Positions 35,182 through 45,107 of a stretch of DNA of 64,000 bases are shown one piece after another. This stretch comes from Albimonas pacifica. Lineage in GTDB: Bacteria > Pseudomonadota > Alphaproteobacteria > Rhodobacterales > Rhodobacteraceae. Under the pieces are notes generated by a model. The model ran no database searches and had not been told where the DNA came from. It was given only the letters and a program-made list of their open reading frames with translations. The stretch is from contig NZ_FOQH01000002.1 in the NCBI RefSeq assembly GCF_900113695.1, positions 496,001-560,000 on the forward strand, given 5' to 3'. Made by a program: the position numbers and the translations under genes. How positions within the stretch are numbered: the stretch's first letter is position 1; each line of letters opens with the position of its first letter.

Positions 35182-37332
35182 ATGGGCAAGTCTGATCTGG
35201 AGGCCTGGCGCTCGCTGGCCGAGAAGGAACTGAAGGGCAAGACGCCCGACGACCTGGTCTGGAAGACGATCGAGGGGATCGACGTCAAGCCGCTCTACAC
35301 CGAGGCGGACCTGGAGGGCGTCGACCACCTCGGCTCGGTGCCCGGGCAGTTCCCCTTCGTGCGCGGCCCGCGGGCCACGATGTACGCGGGCCGTCCCTGG
35401 ACGATCCGCCAGTATGCCGGCTTCTCGACCGCCGAGGAGTCGAACGCCTTCTACCGCAAGGCCCTGGCGGCGGGTCAGCAGGGCGTCTCGGTCGCCTTCG
35501 ACCTCGCGACGCACCGCGGCTACGACAGCGATCACCCCCGGGTGATCGGCGACGTGGGCAAGGCGGGCGTGGCCATCGACTCGGTCGAGGACATGAAGAT
35601 CCTGTTCGACGGGATCCCGCTGGAGAAGATCTCGGTCTCGATGACCATGAACGGGGCGGTGATCCCGATCCTGGCGAACTTCATCGTGGCGGGCGAAGAG
35701 CAGGGGGTGGAGCGCAAGCTGCTCTCGGGGACCATCCAGAACGACATCCTCAAGGAGTTCATGGTCCGCAACACCTACATCTATCCGCCCGAGCCCTCGA
35801 TGAAGATCATCGCGGACATCATCGAGTACACCTCGAACGAGATGCCGAAGTTCAACTCGATCTCGATCTCCGGCTATCACATGCAGGAGGCGGGCGCGAA
35901 CCTGGTGCAGGAGCTGGCCTTCACCATCGCCGACGGCATGGAATACGTGCGCGCGGCCATGGCCAAGGGCCTGACGGTGGACCAGTTCGCGGGGCGGCTG
36001 TCGTTCTTCTTCGCCATCGGCATGAACTTCTTCATGGAGGCCGCGAAGCTCCGCGCCGCCCGCCTGCTGTGGGCGCGCGTGATGGAGGACTTCGGCGCCC
36101 AGAAGCCCGGCTCGAAGATGCTTCGCACGCACTGCCAGACGTCGGGCGTCAGCCTCGCCGAGCAGGACCCCTACAACAACGTGATCCGCACCGCCTACGA
36201 GGCGATGTCGGCGGCGCTGGGCGGCACCCAGTCGCTGCACACCAACGCGCTGGACGAGGCGGTGGCGCTGCCGACCGAATTCTCCGCGCGCATCGCCCGC
36301 AACACCCAGCTGATCCTGCAGGAGGAGACCGGCGTCACCCGGGTGGTCGACCCGCTGGCCGGCTCCTACTACGTCGAGGCGCTGACCGCCGAGCTCAAGG
36401 ACAAGGCCTGGGCCCTGATCCAGGAGATCGAGGAGATGGGCGGCATGACCAAGGCCGTGGCCTCGGGCATGCCCAAGCTCAGGATCGAGGAATCGGCCGC
36501 CATGCGCCAGGCCGGGATCGACCGGGGCGAGGAGGTCATCATCGGGGTGAACAAGTATCGCCTCGAGAAGGAGGACGACCTCGACATCCTCGACATCGAC
36601 AACGAGGCGGTGCTGCGCAGCCAGGTCGCCCGCCTCGCGAAGATCCGCGAGACGCGCGACCAGGCGGCCTGCGACGCGGCGCTGGCGGAACTGACGAAGG
36701 TGGCGGAGACCGGCGAGGGCAACCTGCTGGCCGCCGCGGTCGAGGCGGCGCGCGCCCGCGCCACGGTCGGGGAGATCTCGGACGCCATGGAGAAGACGTT
36801 CGGCCGGCATCGCGCCGAGGTGAAGACGCTGTCGGGCGTCTACGGGGCCGCCTACGAGGGCGACGCGGGGTTCAAGGCGATCCAGGACGACGTCGCCGCC
36901 TTCGCCGAGGAGGAGGGCCGCCGCCCGCGCATGCTGGTGGTCAAGATGGGCCAGGACGGCCATGACCGCGGCGCCAAGGTGATCGCGACGGCCTTCGCCG
37001 ACATCGGCTTCGACGTCGACGTTGGCCCGCTGTTCCAGACGCCGGAGGAGGCCGCGGACGATGCGATCGACAACGACGTGCATGTGGTCGGCGTCTCGTC
37101 CCAGGCGGCAGGTCACCGCACGCTCGCGCCGAAGTTGATCGAGGCCTTGAAGGCGAAGGGCGCGGGCGACATTCTGGTGATCTGCGGGGGCGTGATCCCG
37201 CAGCAGGACTACGACTTCCTGAAGGCCGCGGGGGTGAAGGCGATCTTCGGGCCGGGGACCAACATCCCCGAGGCCGCGAAGAACATCCTGACCCTGATCC
37301 GCGAGCAGCGCCGCCCCGAGGCCGCCGAGTAA
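35182..37332 (+). CDS. scpA: Methylmalonyl-CoA mutase, large subunit type
   Basis: This adenosylcobalamin enzyme (716 aa) rearranges methylmalonyl-CoA to succinyl-CoA. The substrate-binding TIM-barrel half includes [38 protein letters not shown] and TCQTSGVS-type [19 protein letters not shown]. The C-terminal cobalamin domain has the DxHxxG motif as D592-G-H594 in [16 protein letters not shown], followed by [12 protein letters not shown] and the [12 protein letters not shown] end. It completes propionyl-CoA assimilation with PccAB. Mutase chaperone (MeaB) and epimerase genes are not seen in the window. Confidence 0.96.
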   Translation: MGKSDLEAWRSLAEKELKGKTPDDLVWKTIEGIDVKPLYTEADLEGVDHLGSVPGQFPFVRGPRATMYAGRPWTIRQYAGFSTAEESNAFYRKALAAGQQGVSVAFDLATHRGYDSDHPRVIGDVGKAGVAIDSVEDMKILFDGIPLEKISVSMTMNGAVIPILANFIVAGEEQGVERKLLSGTIQNDILKEFMVRNTYIYPPEPSMKIIADIIEYTSNEMPKFNSISISGYHMQEAGANLVQELAFTIADGMEYVRAAMAKGLTVDQFAGRLSFFFAIGMNFFMEAAKLRAARLLWARVMEDFGAQKPGSKMLRTHCQTSGVSLAEQDPYNNVIRTAYEAMSAALGGTQSLHTNALDEAVALPTEFSARIARNTQLILQEETGVTRVVDPLAGSYYVEALTAELKDKAWALIQEIEEMGGMTKAVASGMPKLRIEESAAMRQAGIDRGEEVIIGVNKYRLEKEDDLDILDIDNEAVLRSQVARLAKIRETRDQAACDAALAELTKVAETGEGNLLAAAVEAARARATVGEISDAMEKTFGRHRAEVKTLSGVYGAAYEGDAGFKAIQDDVAAFAEEEGRRPRMLVVKMGQDGHDRGAKVIATAFADIGFDVDVGPLFQTPEEAADDAIDNDVHVVGVSSQAAGHRTLAPKLIEALKAKGAGDILVICGGVIPQQDYDFLKAAGVKAIFGPGTNIPEAAKNILTLIREQRRPEAAE

Positions 37333-37777
37333 GGCCTCGCACCCGGTCCCGGGGCCGATCGCTCACGCGGTCCCGGAAACCCGCGCGCCGGCACGCGCGC
37401 GGAAGGCCCCGGCATCCCCCAGACGAAGCCGGGGCGGGAGGAAGCGCGAGGGCGCGCCGGTCGGGAGGCCGGCGCGCCCGTTCCGTTTCAGGCGCGCGCG
37501 TCCCGGCCCGGCCGCGGCCCGGGGCGGGCGGCGCGCGCTCCGGCTCGGGCGGCCCTCGCGTGCGCTGCGCGCCCGCATCGCCCCGCCCGGCCGTCCCCCT
37601 CGCGGGCCTGCGGGCGGGGGCGCGCCCGGGCGGGCAGGGTGCGCGTGCGGCGCTGCGGCATCCCGGCGGGGGGCGCCGGCGCCCCGGCGGCGCTAAGCAT
37701 GTCCGGACAGGTTCGGGGCCGCGCGGTCCGGGCCGCGCAGCATCAGGCTTCAGGCATCGGGCGGAAGGAGCATCCCC
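37333..37777. other. Intergenic region after the mutase gene
   Basis: This 445-bp region has no plausible gene. It holds two stem-loops after the mutase: CCCCGGC/GCCGGGG (37407-37413 with 37428-37434) and the stronger one at 37450-37479 listed as a terminator. The rest is GC-rich, and a candidate ribosome binding site GAAGGAG precedes the next gene. Confidence 0.5.
37450..37479 (+). terminator. Terminator-like hairpin after the mutase
   Basis: A perfect 11-bp stem (37450-37460 with 37469-37479, GGGCGCGCCGG and complement) with an 8-nt loop is followed by GTTCCGTTT. The T-tract is weak, so termination is probable rather than certain. Confidence 0.55.
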
Positions 37778-38698
37778 ATGAAGGTGGCGATCGTCGGCGC
37801 AGGCGGGATCGGGGGCTACCTCGCGGTGCGGCTCGCCGCGGCGGGCAATCCCGTCTCGGTGGTCGCGCGCGGCGCGCATCTCGAGGCGATCCGGGCGCAG
37901 GGCCTGACCCTCGAGGAGGCCGGGGGCAGGGCCGCCACCGTGAAGATCCCCGCCGCCACCGACCCGGCGGAGCTGGAGCCCGCCGACCTGGTGATCTTCG
38001 CCGTGAAGGGCCACCAGCTCGACGCCGCCATGGAGATGGCGCGCCCTCTGATGGCCGGCGGCGGCGTGGCGCTGCCGATCCTCAACGGCGTCACGGCCAC
38101 CCCGCGGCTGGAGGCGGTGTTCGGCGAGGGCCGGGCGCTGATCGGCACGGCGCTGGTCTCGGCCGAGATCGTGCGCCCCGGCGTGATCGGCAAGCTCGAC
38201 AGCGAGACGGGGATCGTCTTCGGCGACCGCGAGGGCCGGCAGGACACCGAGCCCACGGCTTCGGCGCGCGCCATGTTCCTCGCCGCCGGCGCGCCGGCGC
38301 CTGCCTCGCCCGACGTGCGCGTCGACCTGTGGCGCAAGATGATCGCCTGGAACGGGACCGGCACGCTGACCGCCGCCGCCCGCTGCACGGTGCACGAGCT
38401 GCAGACCGTGCCGGAGTTGCGCGCGCTCTACGAGACGCTGGTGCGCGAGGCGCAGGCGGTGGCGCTGGCCTCGGGCGCGCCGGTGCCCGCGGACACGGCC
38501 GAGGCGGTGATCGCGCGCTTCGAGAAGATGTCGGGCAAGATCCGCTCGTCGATGGCCGCGGACCTGGAAGCGGGCCGCCCGCTCGAGCTCGACCACATGA
38601 CCGGCGCCGTCGCGCGCATGGGCCGCGAGCTGGGCGTGCCGACCCCCTCGACCGCGGCCATGTACGCGATCCTCCTCCCCCACCGCGACGGCCGCTGA
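37778..38698 (+). CDS. 2-dehydropantoate 2-reductase family protein (first paralog)
   Basis: This is a 306-residue NADPH-dependent reductase of the PanE/ApbA family. The dinucleotide motif is complete (VAIVGAGGIGGYLAVRLAAAG), followed by VVARGAHLEAIRAQGL, VIFAVKGHQLDAA and PILNGV. The C-terminal helical domain contains LWRKMIAWNGTGTLTAAARCTV and the substrate-binding SSMAADLEAGRPLELDHMTGA. PanE makes pantoate for coenzyme A; many paralogs act on other 2-oxo acids, so the substrate is uncertain. A second, diverged paralog follows at 39137. The start follows GGAAGGAG. Confidence 0.88.
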   Translation: MKVAIVGAGGIGGYLAVRLAAAGNPVSVVARGAHLEAIRAQGLTLEEAGGRAATVKIPAATDPAELEPADLVIFAVKGHQLDAAMEMARPLMAGGGVALPILNGVTATPRLEAVFGEGRALIGTALVSAEIVRPGVIGKLDSETGIVFGDREGRQDTEPTASARAMFLAAGAPAPASPDVRVDLWRKMIAWNGTGTLTAAARCTVHELQTVPELRALYETLVREAQAVALASGAPVPADTAEAVIARFEKMSGKIRSSMAADLEAGRPLELDHMTGAVARMGRELGVPTPSTAAMYAILLPHRDGR

Positions 38699-38754
38699 CC
38701 CCCTTCGCGCCGTCGCCCGCCCCCACGCGCCCGTCGCCCCACGCCCTGCCGGGA

Positions 38755-38915
38755 GCGCCTGTTCTCCGGAGCCGTCTCTCGCTGATGCCGATCAGAGCGA
38801 CTCGGCCGGAGGGGTCAAGGATCGCGCAGCGACCGGCGAAGCCGGCTCGTCCTTGACCCCTCCGGCCGAGTCGCTCAGGCATCAGAAGCGAGAGACGGAT
38901 CCGGAGAACAGGCGC
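38755..38915. repeat. Long near-perfect inverted repeat (hairpin with ~66-nt arms)
   Basis: The left arm 38755 to about 38824 and the right arm about 38848 to 38915 are nearly perfect reverse complements, with only a few mismatches and short indels (for example GGAGCC against GGATCC in complement). The roughly 23-nt spacer carries its own small stem, CCGGC-GAA-GCCGG. It lies between the two ketopantoate-reductase paralogs. It encodes nothing recognised and looks like a MITE-like or regulatory element. The end sequence GCGCCTGTTC recurs, inverted, near 40167. Confidence 0.8.
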
Positions 38916-38928
38916 GGGCTTGTTCTTT

Positions 38929-38957
38929 GGTGAGTCAGGAGCCCGCCGGAGGCTCCC
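38929..38957 (+). repeat. 29-nt inverted repeat, left copy
   Basis: This segment is identical over all 29 nt to the reverse complement of 40135-40163 (it begins GGTGAGTCAGGAGCCCGCC). The pair encloses the second ketopantoate-reductase paralog. Confidence 0.85.
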
Positions 38958-38996
38958 TCCTTCCCCCAATCCTCGCACCGCCCCCAGGTCACGCAC

Positions 38997-39023
38997 CCCA
39001 GCCAGGCCCGCCCGCAGGGCGCC
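38997..39023 (+). repeat. Dispersed repeat, short copy (inverted partner at 40077-40128)
   Basis: CCCCAGCCAGGC and GCCCGCCCGCAGGGCGCC correspond to the two ends of the reverse complement of 40077-40128, lacking about 24 nt between them. It extends the inverted symmetry around the second reductase gene. Confidence 0.6.
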
Positions 39024-39136
39024 TCCAGGCCCGCCGCCCCTGCCCTGCGACCCGAGGCCCGGATTGCGCCGCCGCGCGCCCGGCGTCAGTCTCTGCGCCG
39101 CAGGGGTCGTCCCTGCGAGGGTTCTGGAGAAAGCGA

Positions 39137-40060
39137 ATGCGGTTCGCGACGGTGGCGACGGGGGGCGTGAACGGCTACCTCGCGGTGAAGCTGGCCGAGG
39201 GCGGCGCGGACGTGGCGTGCCTGGCGCGCGGCGCCCATCTCGAGGCGATCCGCGCGCGCGGCCTGCGCCTGGTGGGTCCGGCGGGCGAGAGCGTCGGACG
39301 GCCGCGCATCGCCACCGACGACCCGGGCGCGATCGGGCCCGTGGACGTGGTGCTGTTCGCGGTGAAGGCCCAGGACCTCGACGGGGCGGCGCCGCTGTGC
39401 CTGCCGCTGATGGGGCCCGAGACGGTGGTGATCCCGTTCCTCAACGGCGTCGAGGCCTCGGGTCGGCTGGAGAGCCACCTCGGCGCCGGCCGGGTGCTGG
39501 AGGGGACCTGCGGGATCTCGATCTTCCTGGGCGAGCCGGGTCGGCTGGACATGGCCTCCTCCTTCGCCTGGTACAAGTTCGCCGAGCGCGACGGGACCCG
39601 CTCGGAGCGCGCCGAGGCCATCGCCTCGGCGATGCGGGCGGCGGGCGTGGACGCGGTCGTGCCCGAGGACATCCGGGTCGAGCTCTGGCGGAAGTTCCTG
39701 ATGCTGGCGACGCTGTCGGGGGTGACGGCGGCGGGGCGCTGCTCTGCCGGCGACATCCAGGCCTCGCCGGCGCTGAGCGCGCTGGCGGCCGAGTGCGTGG
39801 CCGAGATCGGGGCGCTGGCGCGCGCCACGGGCGTGCCCATCGCCGAGGCCGACGAGGCCCGGACCCTGCAGACCATCGCCGGCTTCGCGGCGGGGATGCG
39901 GGCGAGCATGGCCAAGGACCTCGACGCCGGCCGGCCGCTGGAGGTGGACTGGCTCTCGGGCGCGGTGGCGCGGCTCTCGGCGGCCGAGGGGCTGGACGCG
40001 CCGGCGCATCGCACCATCGCGGCGCTGCTGGCGCCGTGGCGGCTGGGGCGGCGGGGCTGA
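39137..40060 (+). CDS. 2-dehydropantoate 2-reductase family protein (second, diverged paralog)
   Basis: This is a 307-residue paralog of the gene at 37778. The ATG at 39137 follows GGAGA. The nucleotide-binding loop is altered: it reads VATGGVNGYLAVKLAEGG where the first paralog has VGAGGIGGYLA, so the first Gly is replaced by Ala and another by Asn. The rest of the family pattern is kept (CLARGAHLEAIRARGL, VLFAVKAQDLDGA, PFLNGVEASG, LWRKFLMLATLSGVTAAGR, MAKDLDAGRPLEVDWLSGA). It is probably still folded and may prefer a different cofactor or substrate. It lies inside a 29-nt inverted repeat, hinting at movement or duplication by recombination. Confidence 0.85.
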   Translation: MRFATVATGGVNGYLAVKLAEGGADVACLARGAHLEAIRARGLRLVGPAGESVGRPRIATDDPGAIGPVDVVLFAVKAQDLDGAAPLCLPLMGPETVVIPFLNGVEASGRLESHLGAGRVLEGTCGISIFLGEPGRLDMASSFAWYKFAERDGTRSERAEAIASAMRAAGVDAVVPEDIRVELWRKFLMLATLSGVTAAGRCSAGDIQASPALSALAAECVAEIGALARATGVPIAEADEARTLQTIAGFAAGMRASMAKDLDAGRPLEVDWLSGAVARLSAAEGLDAPAHRTIAALLAPWRLGRRG

Positions 40061-40076
40061 GGCTGTCGGGCGCGTG

Positions 40077-40128
40077 GGCGCCCTGCGGGCGGGCTTGGGC
40101 CTTGGGATGGCGGGGCGCCTGGCTGGGG
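40077..40128 (-). repeat. Dispersed repeat, long copy
   Basis: The first 19 nt are identical to 4442-4460, and both ends match 38997-39023 in inverted orientation. It lies 16 nt after the second reductase gene. Confidence 0.6.
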
Positions 40129-40134
40129 GAGGGC

Positions 40135-40163
40135 GGGAGCCTCCGGCGGGCTCCTGACTCACC
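40135..40163 (-). repeat. 29-nt inverted repeat, right copy
   Basis: This segment is perfectly complementary in reverse to 38929-38957 and is followed by GGAACAGGCGC, which echoes the end of the long hairpin at 38903-38915. Confidence 0.85.
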
Positions 40164-40349
40164 CGGGAACAGGCGCTTCGCGAGGAGGCCGGTTCGGGGC
40201 GCCGGGCGTCGCGGGCGGAGGTCTGGTGTTGGTTCCGGGGCAGAGGCGCGGCCGGCGGCGGAGGCCGGGAGCGCGGGGAGGGCGCGGCGGCCGCGTCGCG
40301 CGCGGCCGCCGTGCCGGGGCGGTTTGGCGGGCCTGCGGCCCGCCGGGGG

Positions 40350-41579
40350 TCACTCGGCGGGCTTGTGGCCCGCGTCCAGTCCCGCCACCTGCTCGGCGGG
40401 GGCGACCTGGCCCGCCGCCTCGTGGGGCTTGGTCAGCAGGCGCAGCACCAGGTAGCCGCAGACCGCCGAGAGCAGCGAGCCGGTCAGCACGCCCAGGCGC
40501 ACGTCCGCGGCATGCTGCACGTCCGAGAAGCTGAGCCCGCCGATGAACAGCGACATGGTGAAGCCGATGCCCGCCAGCAGCGCCGCGCCGTAGAGCTTGG
40601 GCCAGGTGATCCCCTCGGGCAGGCGCACCAGGCCCAGTTTCACCGTCAGGAAAGACGCGCCGAACACGCCCACCTGCTTGCCGATGAACAGGCCCGCGGC
40701 GATGCCCAGCGGCACCGGCTCGAGCAGGGAGGCGAAGCTCATCCCCTGCAGCGAGAGCCCCGCGTTGGCGAAGGCGAAGACCGGCACGATGAAGAAGAAC
40801 ACGTAAGGCGTCAGCCCGTGTTCGATCGAGTGCAGCGGCGAGGAGCCGTGGCGCGAGCGCAGCGGGATGAAGAAGGCCAGCAGCACGCCCGCGATGGTCG
40901 CGTGCACGCCCGACTTCAGCACCAGGAACCACAGCACCAGGCCCAGCATCAGGATCGGCGCCACCCGGTGCGCGCCGCGCAGGTTCAGCCACAGCATCCC
41001 CGCCATCGGGATCAGGGCGTAGGCGAGATACTCGGGCTTCAGCTCGGCCGTGTAGAAGATCGCGATGATCAGGATCGCGCCGATGTCGTCCAGGATCGCC
41101 AGCGTCAGCAGGAAGACCTTGAGCGAGGGGTGAATCCGGTCGCCGAGCAGCGCCAGGATGCCCAGCGCGAAGGCGATGTCGGTGGCCGCCGGAATCGCCC
41201 AGCCGGCCAGCGTCTCGGGCGTCGACCAGTTCAGCGCGGCGTAGATCACCGCGGGGACCGCCATGCCCCCGATCGCGGCGATGCCGGGCAGGATCACGTC
41301 GGCGGGGTTCTTGAGCTTGCCTTCCAGGAACTCGCGCTTCAGCTCGAGGCCCACCAGGAAGAAGAAGATCGCCATCAGGCCGTCGTTGATCCACAGGATC
41401 AGGGGCTTTTCGATGCCCTCGCCGGCGTAGGTGAAGTCGAGATAGCCGTTGAGGGTCGTGTCGTACCAAACCGCCAGCGGCGAGTTGTAGACGACCAGCG
41501 CGGCCACGGCCGACATCAGCAGCAATATCCCGCCAGCGGCCTCGTGTCGGAACAATCGGTCGATGGCGCGGATGATCAT
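40350..41579 (-). CDS. nhaA: Na+/H+ antiporter NhaA
   Basis: This is a 409-residue inner membrane antiporter that exchanges sodium for protons. It has about twelve helices. The transport site is intact: AIPAATDIAFALGILALLGD and FLLTLAILDDIGAILIIAIF contain the paired aspartates (LDD), with the N-terminal FRHEAAGGILLLMSAVAAL and FFFLVGLELKREFLEG also typical. The extended C-terminus (PAEQVAGLDAGHKPAE) is variable in the family. The ATG at 41579 has AGAGGAGAGGGA upstream. It is convergent with the second reductase gene and fits a marine or saline lifestyle, which is inference. Confidence 0.95.
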   Translation of the reverse strand: MIIRAIDRLFRHEAAGGILLLMSAVAALVVYNSPLAVWYDTTLNGYLDFTYAGEGIEKPLILWINDGLMAIFFFLVGLELKREFLEGKLKNPADVILPGIAAIGGMAVPAVIYAALNWSTPETLAGWAIPAATDIAFALGILALLGDRIHPSLKVFLLTLAILDDIGAILIIAIFYTAELKPEYLAYALIPMAGMLWLNLRGAHRVAPILMLGLVLWFLVLKSGVHATIAGVLLAFFIPLRSRHGSSPLHSIEHGLTPYVFFFIVPVFAFANAGLSLQGMSFASLLEPVPLGIAAGLFIGKQVGVFGASFLTVKLGLVRLPEGITWPKLYGAALLAGIGFTMSLFIGGLSFSDVQHAADVRLGVLTGSLLSAVCGYLVLRLLTKPHEAAGQVAPAEQVAGLDAGHKPAE

Positions 41580-41866
41580 GGGCGATCCCTCTCCTCTGGA
41601 ATTTTCGCGTCAGGAAACCATTTGGGATTTCAGACCCCCGTTTCAACGCGCCCCCGCCCGCGGCCGCGCGAGTTTTCACTGCGCGTTGCCGTCGCGGGTG
41701 ACGCGGGGTCGCTTCCTCACCGTTTCGTGACCGCTTCGCGATCTGCGCGCGACGCTTGCCCCGGCGCGCGCAATGGGCCATTGGGTCCGTCCGGAATTCG
41801 CGCCGCGAAGTCGGCGCCGCCGGGGGAGCGGGAGGCGTTCCCCCCGGCGAGAACGGGAGGAAGGTC

Positions 41867-44161
41867 ATGAGCGAAGACCGCACCCAGGACGCGGCCCGGC
41901 AGGCGGCGCTGGACTATCACGAGTTTCCCAAGCCCGGGAAACTGGAGATCCGCGCCACCAAGCCCATGGCCAACCAGCGCGACCTGAGCCGCGCCTACAG
42001 CCCGGGCGTGGCCGAGGCCTGCCTCGAGATCGAGAAGGACCCGCTGGCCGCCGCCCGCTACACCGCGCGCGGCAACCTGGTCGCCGTGATCTCCAACGGC
42101 ACCGCGGTGCTGGGGCTGGGCGACATCGGCGCCGCCGCCTCCAAGCCGGTGATGGAGGGCAAGGCGGTCCTCTTCAAGAAATTCGCCAACATCGACTGCT
42201 TCGACATCGAGGTCTCCGAGCGCGATCCGCGCAAGCTCGCCGACATCGTGGCGGCGCTGGAGCCGACCTTCGGGGCCATCAACCTCGAGGACATCGCCGC
42301 CCCCGACTGCTTCGAGGTCGAGGAGCTGTGCAAGGCGAAGATGAACATCCCCGTCTTCCACGACGACCAGCACGGCACCGCCATCGTGGTGGCCGCCGCG
42401 GCGCTGAACGCCATGCGGGTCGCCCAGAAGAAGTTCGAGGAGATCAAGGTCGTCTCGATGGGCGGGGGCGCGGCGGGCATCGCCTGCCTCAACCTGCTGC
42501 TGACGCTCGGCGTGAAGCGGGAGAACGTCTGGCTGCTGGACCGCAAGGGCCTGATCTACAAAGGCCGCGGCGACAACATGGGCGCCCAGAAGGAATCTTA
42601 TGCGCGCGCGCCGGAGGACGCGGAGGGGGGCACGACGCTCGACGACGCCATCGGCGGCGCGGACATGTTCCTCGGCCTCTCGGCGGCCAACGTGATGACG
42701 AAGGAGATGGTCGCCAAGATGGCCGACCGTCCGATCATCTTCGGCCTGGCCAACCCGATCCCCGAAATCATGCCCGAGCTCGCCCGCGAGGCGAAGCCGG
42801 ACGCGCTGATCGCCACCGGCCGCTCGGACTATCCCAACCAGGTCAACAACGTCCTGTGCTTCCCGTTCATCTTCCGCGGCGCCCTCGACGTCGGCGCGCG
42901 GGAAATCAACGAGGAGATGAAGATCGCCTGCGTGAAGGCGATCGCGGACCTCGCCCTGCAGGCCGGCTCGGCCGAGGCCGCCGCCGCCTACCGCGGCGAG
43001 CGGCTGGTGTTCGGGCCCGAATACCTCATCCCCAAGCCCTTCGATCCGCGACTGCTGCCCGCCGTCGCCTCGGCCGTCGCCAGGGCGGCGATGGACTCGG
43101 GCGTCGCCGCCCGGCCGATCGAGGATCTCGACGCCTACCGCCACCAGCTCGAGAACTCGCAGTTCCGCTCTTCGCTGGTGATGCGCCCGGTGTTCGAGGC
43201 CGCGCGCACCTCCGAGCGGCGGATCGTCTTCGCCGAGGGCGAGGACGAGCGGGTGCTGCGCGCCGCCCACGCGATGCTGGAGGAGACGACCCACAAGCCG
43301 ATCCTGATCGGCCGTCCCGAGGTCGTGGCCCACCGGCTCGAGCGCTACGGCCTGCCGATCGAGGCCGGGCGCGACTTCGAGCTGGTGAACCCCGAGTCCG
43401 ATCCCCGCTATCGCGACTACTGGGAGACCTACCACCAGGCCATGCAGCGCCGCGGCGTGACCCCGGACCTGGCCCGCGCCGTGCTGCGCACCAACACCAC
43501 CGCCATCGCGGCGGTGATGGTGCGCCAGGGCGACGCCGACAGCCTGATCTGCGGCACCTTCGGCCAGTACCTGTGGCACCTCAACTACGTGACCCAGATG
43601 CTGGCGACCGACGGGCTGAAGCCCGTGGGGGGCCTGTCGCTGATGCTGCTGGAACGCGGGCTGGTGTTCATCGCCGACACCCAGGTCCACCCGGACCCGA
43701 CGGCCGAGGAGATCGCCGAGATCGCCGTCGGCGCCGCGCGCCACTGCCGCCGCTTCGGGATGGAGCCGAAGGTGGCGCTGCTCTCGCACTCCCAGTTCGG
43801 CAACATGGACATCCCCTCGGGACGCAAGATGCGCCGGGCGATGGAGATCCTCGACGAGGAAGACCGCGGCTTCGCCTACGAGGGCGAGATGCACGCCGAC
43901 GCCGCGCTCGATCCCGAGATCCGCGACCGCATCTTCCCCAACTCGCGCATCGAGGGGGCGGCGAACATCCTGATCCTGCCCAACGCCGACGCGGCCTCGG
44001 GGATGCGCAACGTGCTCAAGCAGATGTCGGGGGCGCTCGAGGTCGGGCCGATCCTGATGGGGATGGGCAACCGGGCGCATATCGTGACGCCGTCGATCAC
44101 CGCGCGGGGGCTTCTGAACATCGCCGCCCTCGCCTCGACGCCGATGACCTCCTACGCCTGA
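41867..44161 (+). CDS. maeB: NADP-dependent malic enzyme with C-terminal phosphotransacetylase-like domain
   Basis: This is a 764-residue MaeB-type enzyme that decarboxylates malate to pyruvate with NADP. The malic domain (about 1-430) has [40 protein letters not shown] and the cofactor loop [20 protein letters not shown]. The C-terminal 330 residues resemble phosphotransacetylase ([40 protein letters not shown]), a domain that in MaeB proteins is usually regulatory for acetyl-CoA rather than catalytic. The ATG at 41867 follows GGGAGGAAGG. It drains C4 acids formed by the propionate pathway toward pyruvate. Confidence 0.95.
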   Translation: MSEDRTQDAARQAALDYHEFPKPGKLEIRATKPMANQRDLSRAYSPGVAEACLEIEKDPLAAARYTARGNLVAVISNGTAVLGLGDIGAAASKPVMEGKAVLFKKFANIDCFDIEVSERDPRKLADIVAALEPTFGAINLEDIAAPDCFEVEELCKAKMNIPVFHDDQHGTAIVVAAAALNAMRVAQKKFEEIKVVSMGGGAAGIACLNLLLTLGVKRENVWLLDRKGLIYKGRGDNMGAQKESYARAPEDAEGGTTLDDAIGGADMFLGLSAANVMTKEMVAKMADRPIIFGLANPIPEIMPELAREAKPDALIATGRSDYPNQVNNVLCFPFIFRGALDVGAREINEEMKIACVKAIADLALQAGSAEAAAAYRGERLVFGPEYLIPKPFDPRLLPAVASAVARAAMDSGVAARPIEDLDAYRHQLENSQFRSSLVMRPVFEAARTSERRIVFAEGEDERVLRAAHAMLEETTHKPILIGRPEVVAHRLERYGLPIEAGRDFELVNPESDPRYRDYWETYHQAMQRRGVTPDLARAVLRTNTTAIAAVMVRQGDADSLICGTFGQYLWHLNYVTQMLATDGLKPVGGLSLMLLERGLVFIADTQVHPDPTAEEIAEIAVGAARHCRRFGMEPKVALLSHSQFGNMDIPSGRKMRRAMEILDEEDRGFAYEGEMHADAALDPEIRDRIFPNSRIEGAANILILPNADAASGMRNVLKQMSGALEVGPILMGMGNRAHIVTPSITARGLLNIAALASTPMTSYA

Positions 44162-44178
44162 GCCGGAGCGGGGACGGG

Positions 44179-44820
44179 GTGGACGCGCTTCAGCTTCTCG
44201 CCTTCGTCCCCGCGGCGCTGCTGATGGCGCTGACGCCGGGGCCCTCGAACCTGCTGGCCTTCGCCAACGCCGCCACCCGCGGATGGGGGGCGGCGGTGGC
44301 GGGGGCCTTCGGGCGGCTCGCGGCCTATGCGGCTCTGATCGCGGGGGTGGCCTTCGGGCTGGGGGCGCTGCTGGCGGCCTCGGCCGGGGTCGCGGCCGCG
44401 ATCAAGTGGGCGGGGGTCGCCTATCTCGCCTGGCTCGCCTGGAAGCTGTGGTCGGCGCCGGTCGAGGGGGCGATGGCCGAGGCCCAAGCGCAGGCGAAGC
44501 GCCTGTCGGGCCTGCGGGTTCTGGCGCGGCGGGAGTTTCTGACCGGCATTGCAAACCCCAAGGCGCTGGTGTTGTTTACGGCGTTCCTGCCGCAGTTCGT
44601 GCAGCCCGGGGCGGCGGCCGGATTCGCCGCGCAGCTGCTGACGCTGGGCGCGGTCTACCTGGTCTGCGAGCTGGCCGCGGCCGCGACCTGGGCCGCCGCC
44701 GGGGCCCTGCTGGGCGCGGGCGGCATGAGCCGGGCGCGCCGGCGCGCGGTCAACCGCGTCTCGGGCGGGCTGCTGGCGCTGGCCGCGCTGCTGCTGGCCC
44801 GCGCCGGCCGCGCCGCCTGA
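44179..44820 (+). CDS. LysE-family amino acid exporter
   Basis: This is a 213-residue inner membrane protein of the LysE/RhtB family, with six predicted helices. The hallmark is the N-terminal ALTPGPSNLLAFANAATRGW. Other features are VAYLAWLAWKLWSAP after the third helix and REFLTGIANPKALVLFTAFLPQF in the second half. The GTG at 44179 has GGAGCGGGG upstream, and no ATG is available before the first helix. It follows maeB by 17 nt and may be co-transcribed. The exported substrate is unknown. Confidence 0.88.
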   Translation: MDALQLLAFVPAALLMALTPGPSNLLAFANAATRGWGAAVAGAFGRLAAYAALIAGVAFGLGALLAASAGVAAAIKWAGVAYLAWLAWKLWSAPVEGAMAEAQAQAKRLSGLRVLARREFLTGIANPKALVLFTAFLPQFVQPGAAAGFAAQLLTLGAVYLVCELAAAATWAAAGALLGAGGMSRARRRAVNRVSGGLLALAALLLARAGRAA

Positions 44821-45107
44821 CGTCCCGCGGCCTGCCGTCGCGGCGGCGGCGGACATGAGATGGATCAAGGCGCGCGGACGCGCCCGCGCGCCATGACCAC
44901 GGACGGAGCGCGCCCGCGCGCGCGCCGGCAGGACGCGCGCGGGAGGCGCGCGTCCGCTCCGGGGGCGGAGAGGAGCCGCCCCCCTCGTCGGCGGGGACCC
45001 GGCCGCAAGGGGCGGCGCCGGGCCCTCGTCACCCCCGCGCGCCCGGACGGGCCCGCGGGCGGAGGGCAGGGGCCCGCCCCGAGCGGCGGGCGAGACGGGA
45101 GGAAGCC

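Noticed and set aside
38755-38915. A rho-independent terminator for the first reductase gene
   Set aside because: The arms are far too long and there is no T-run. It is better treated as a repeat element.
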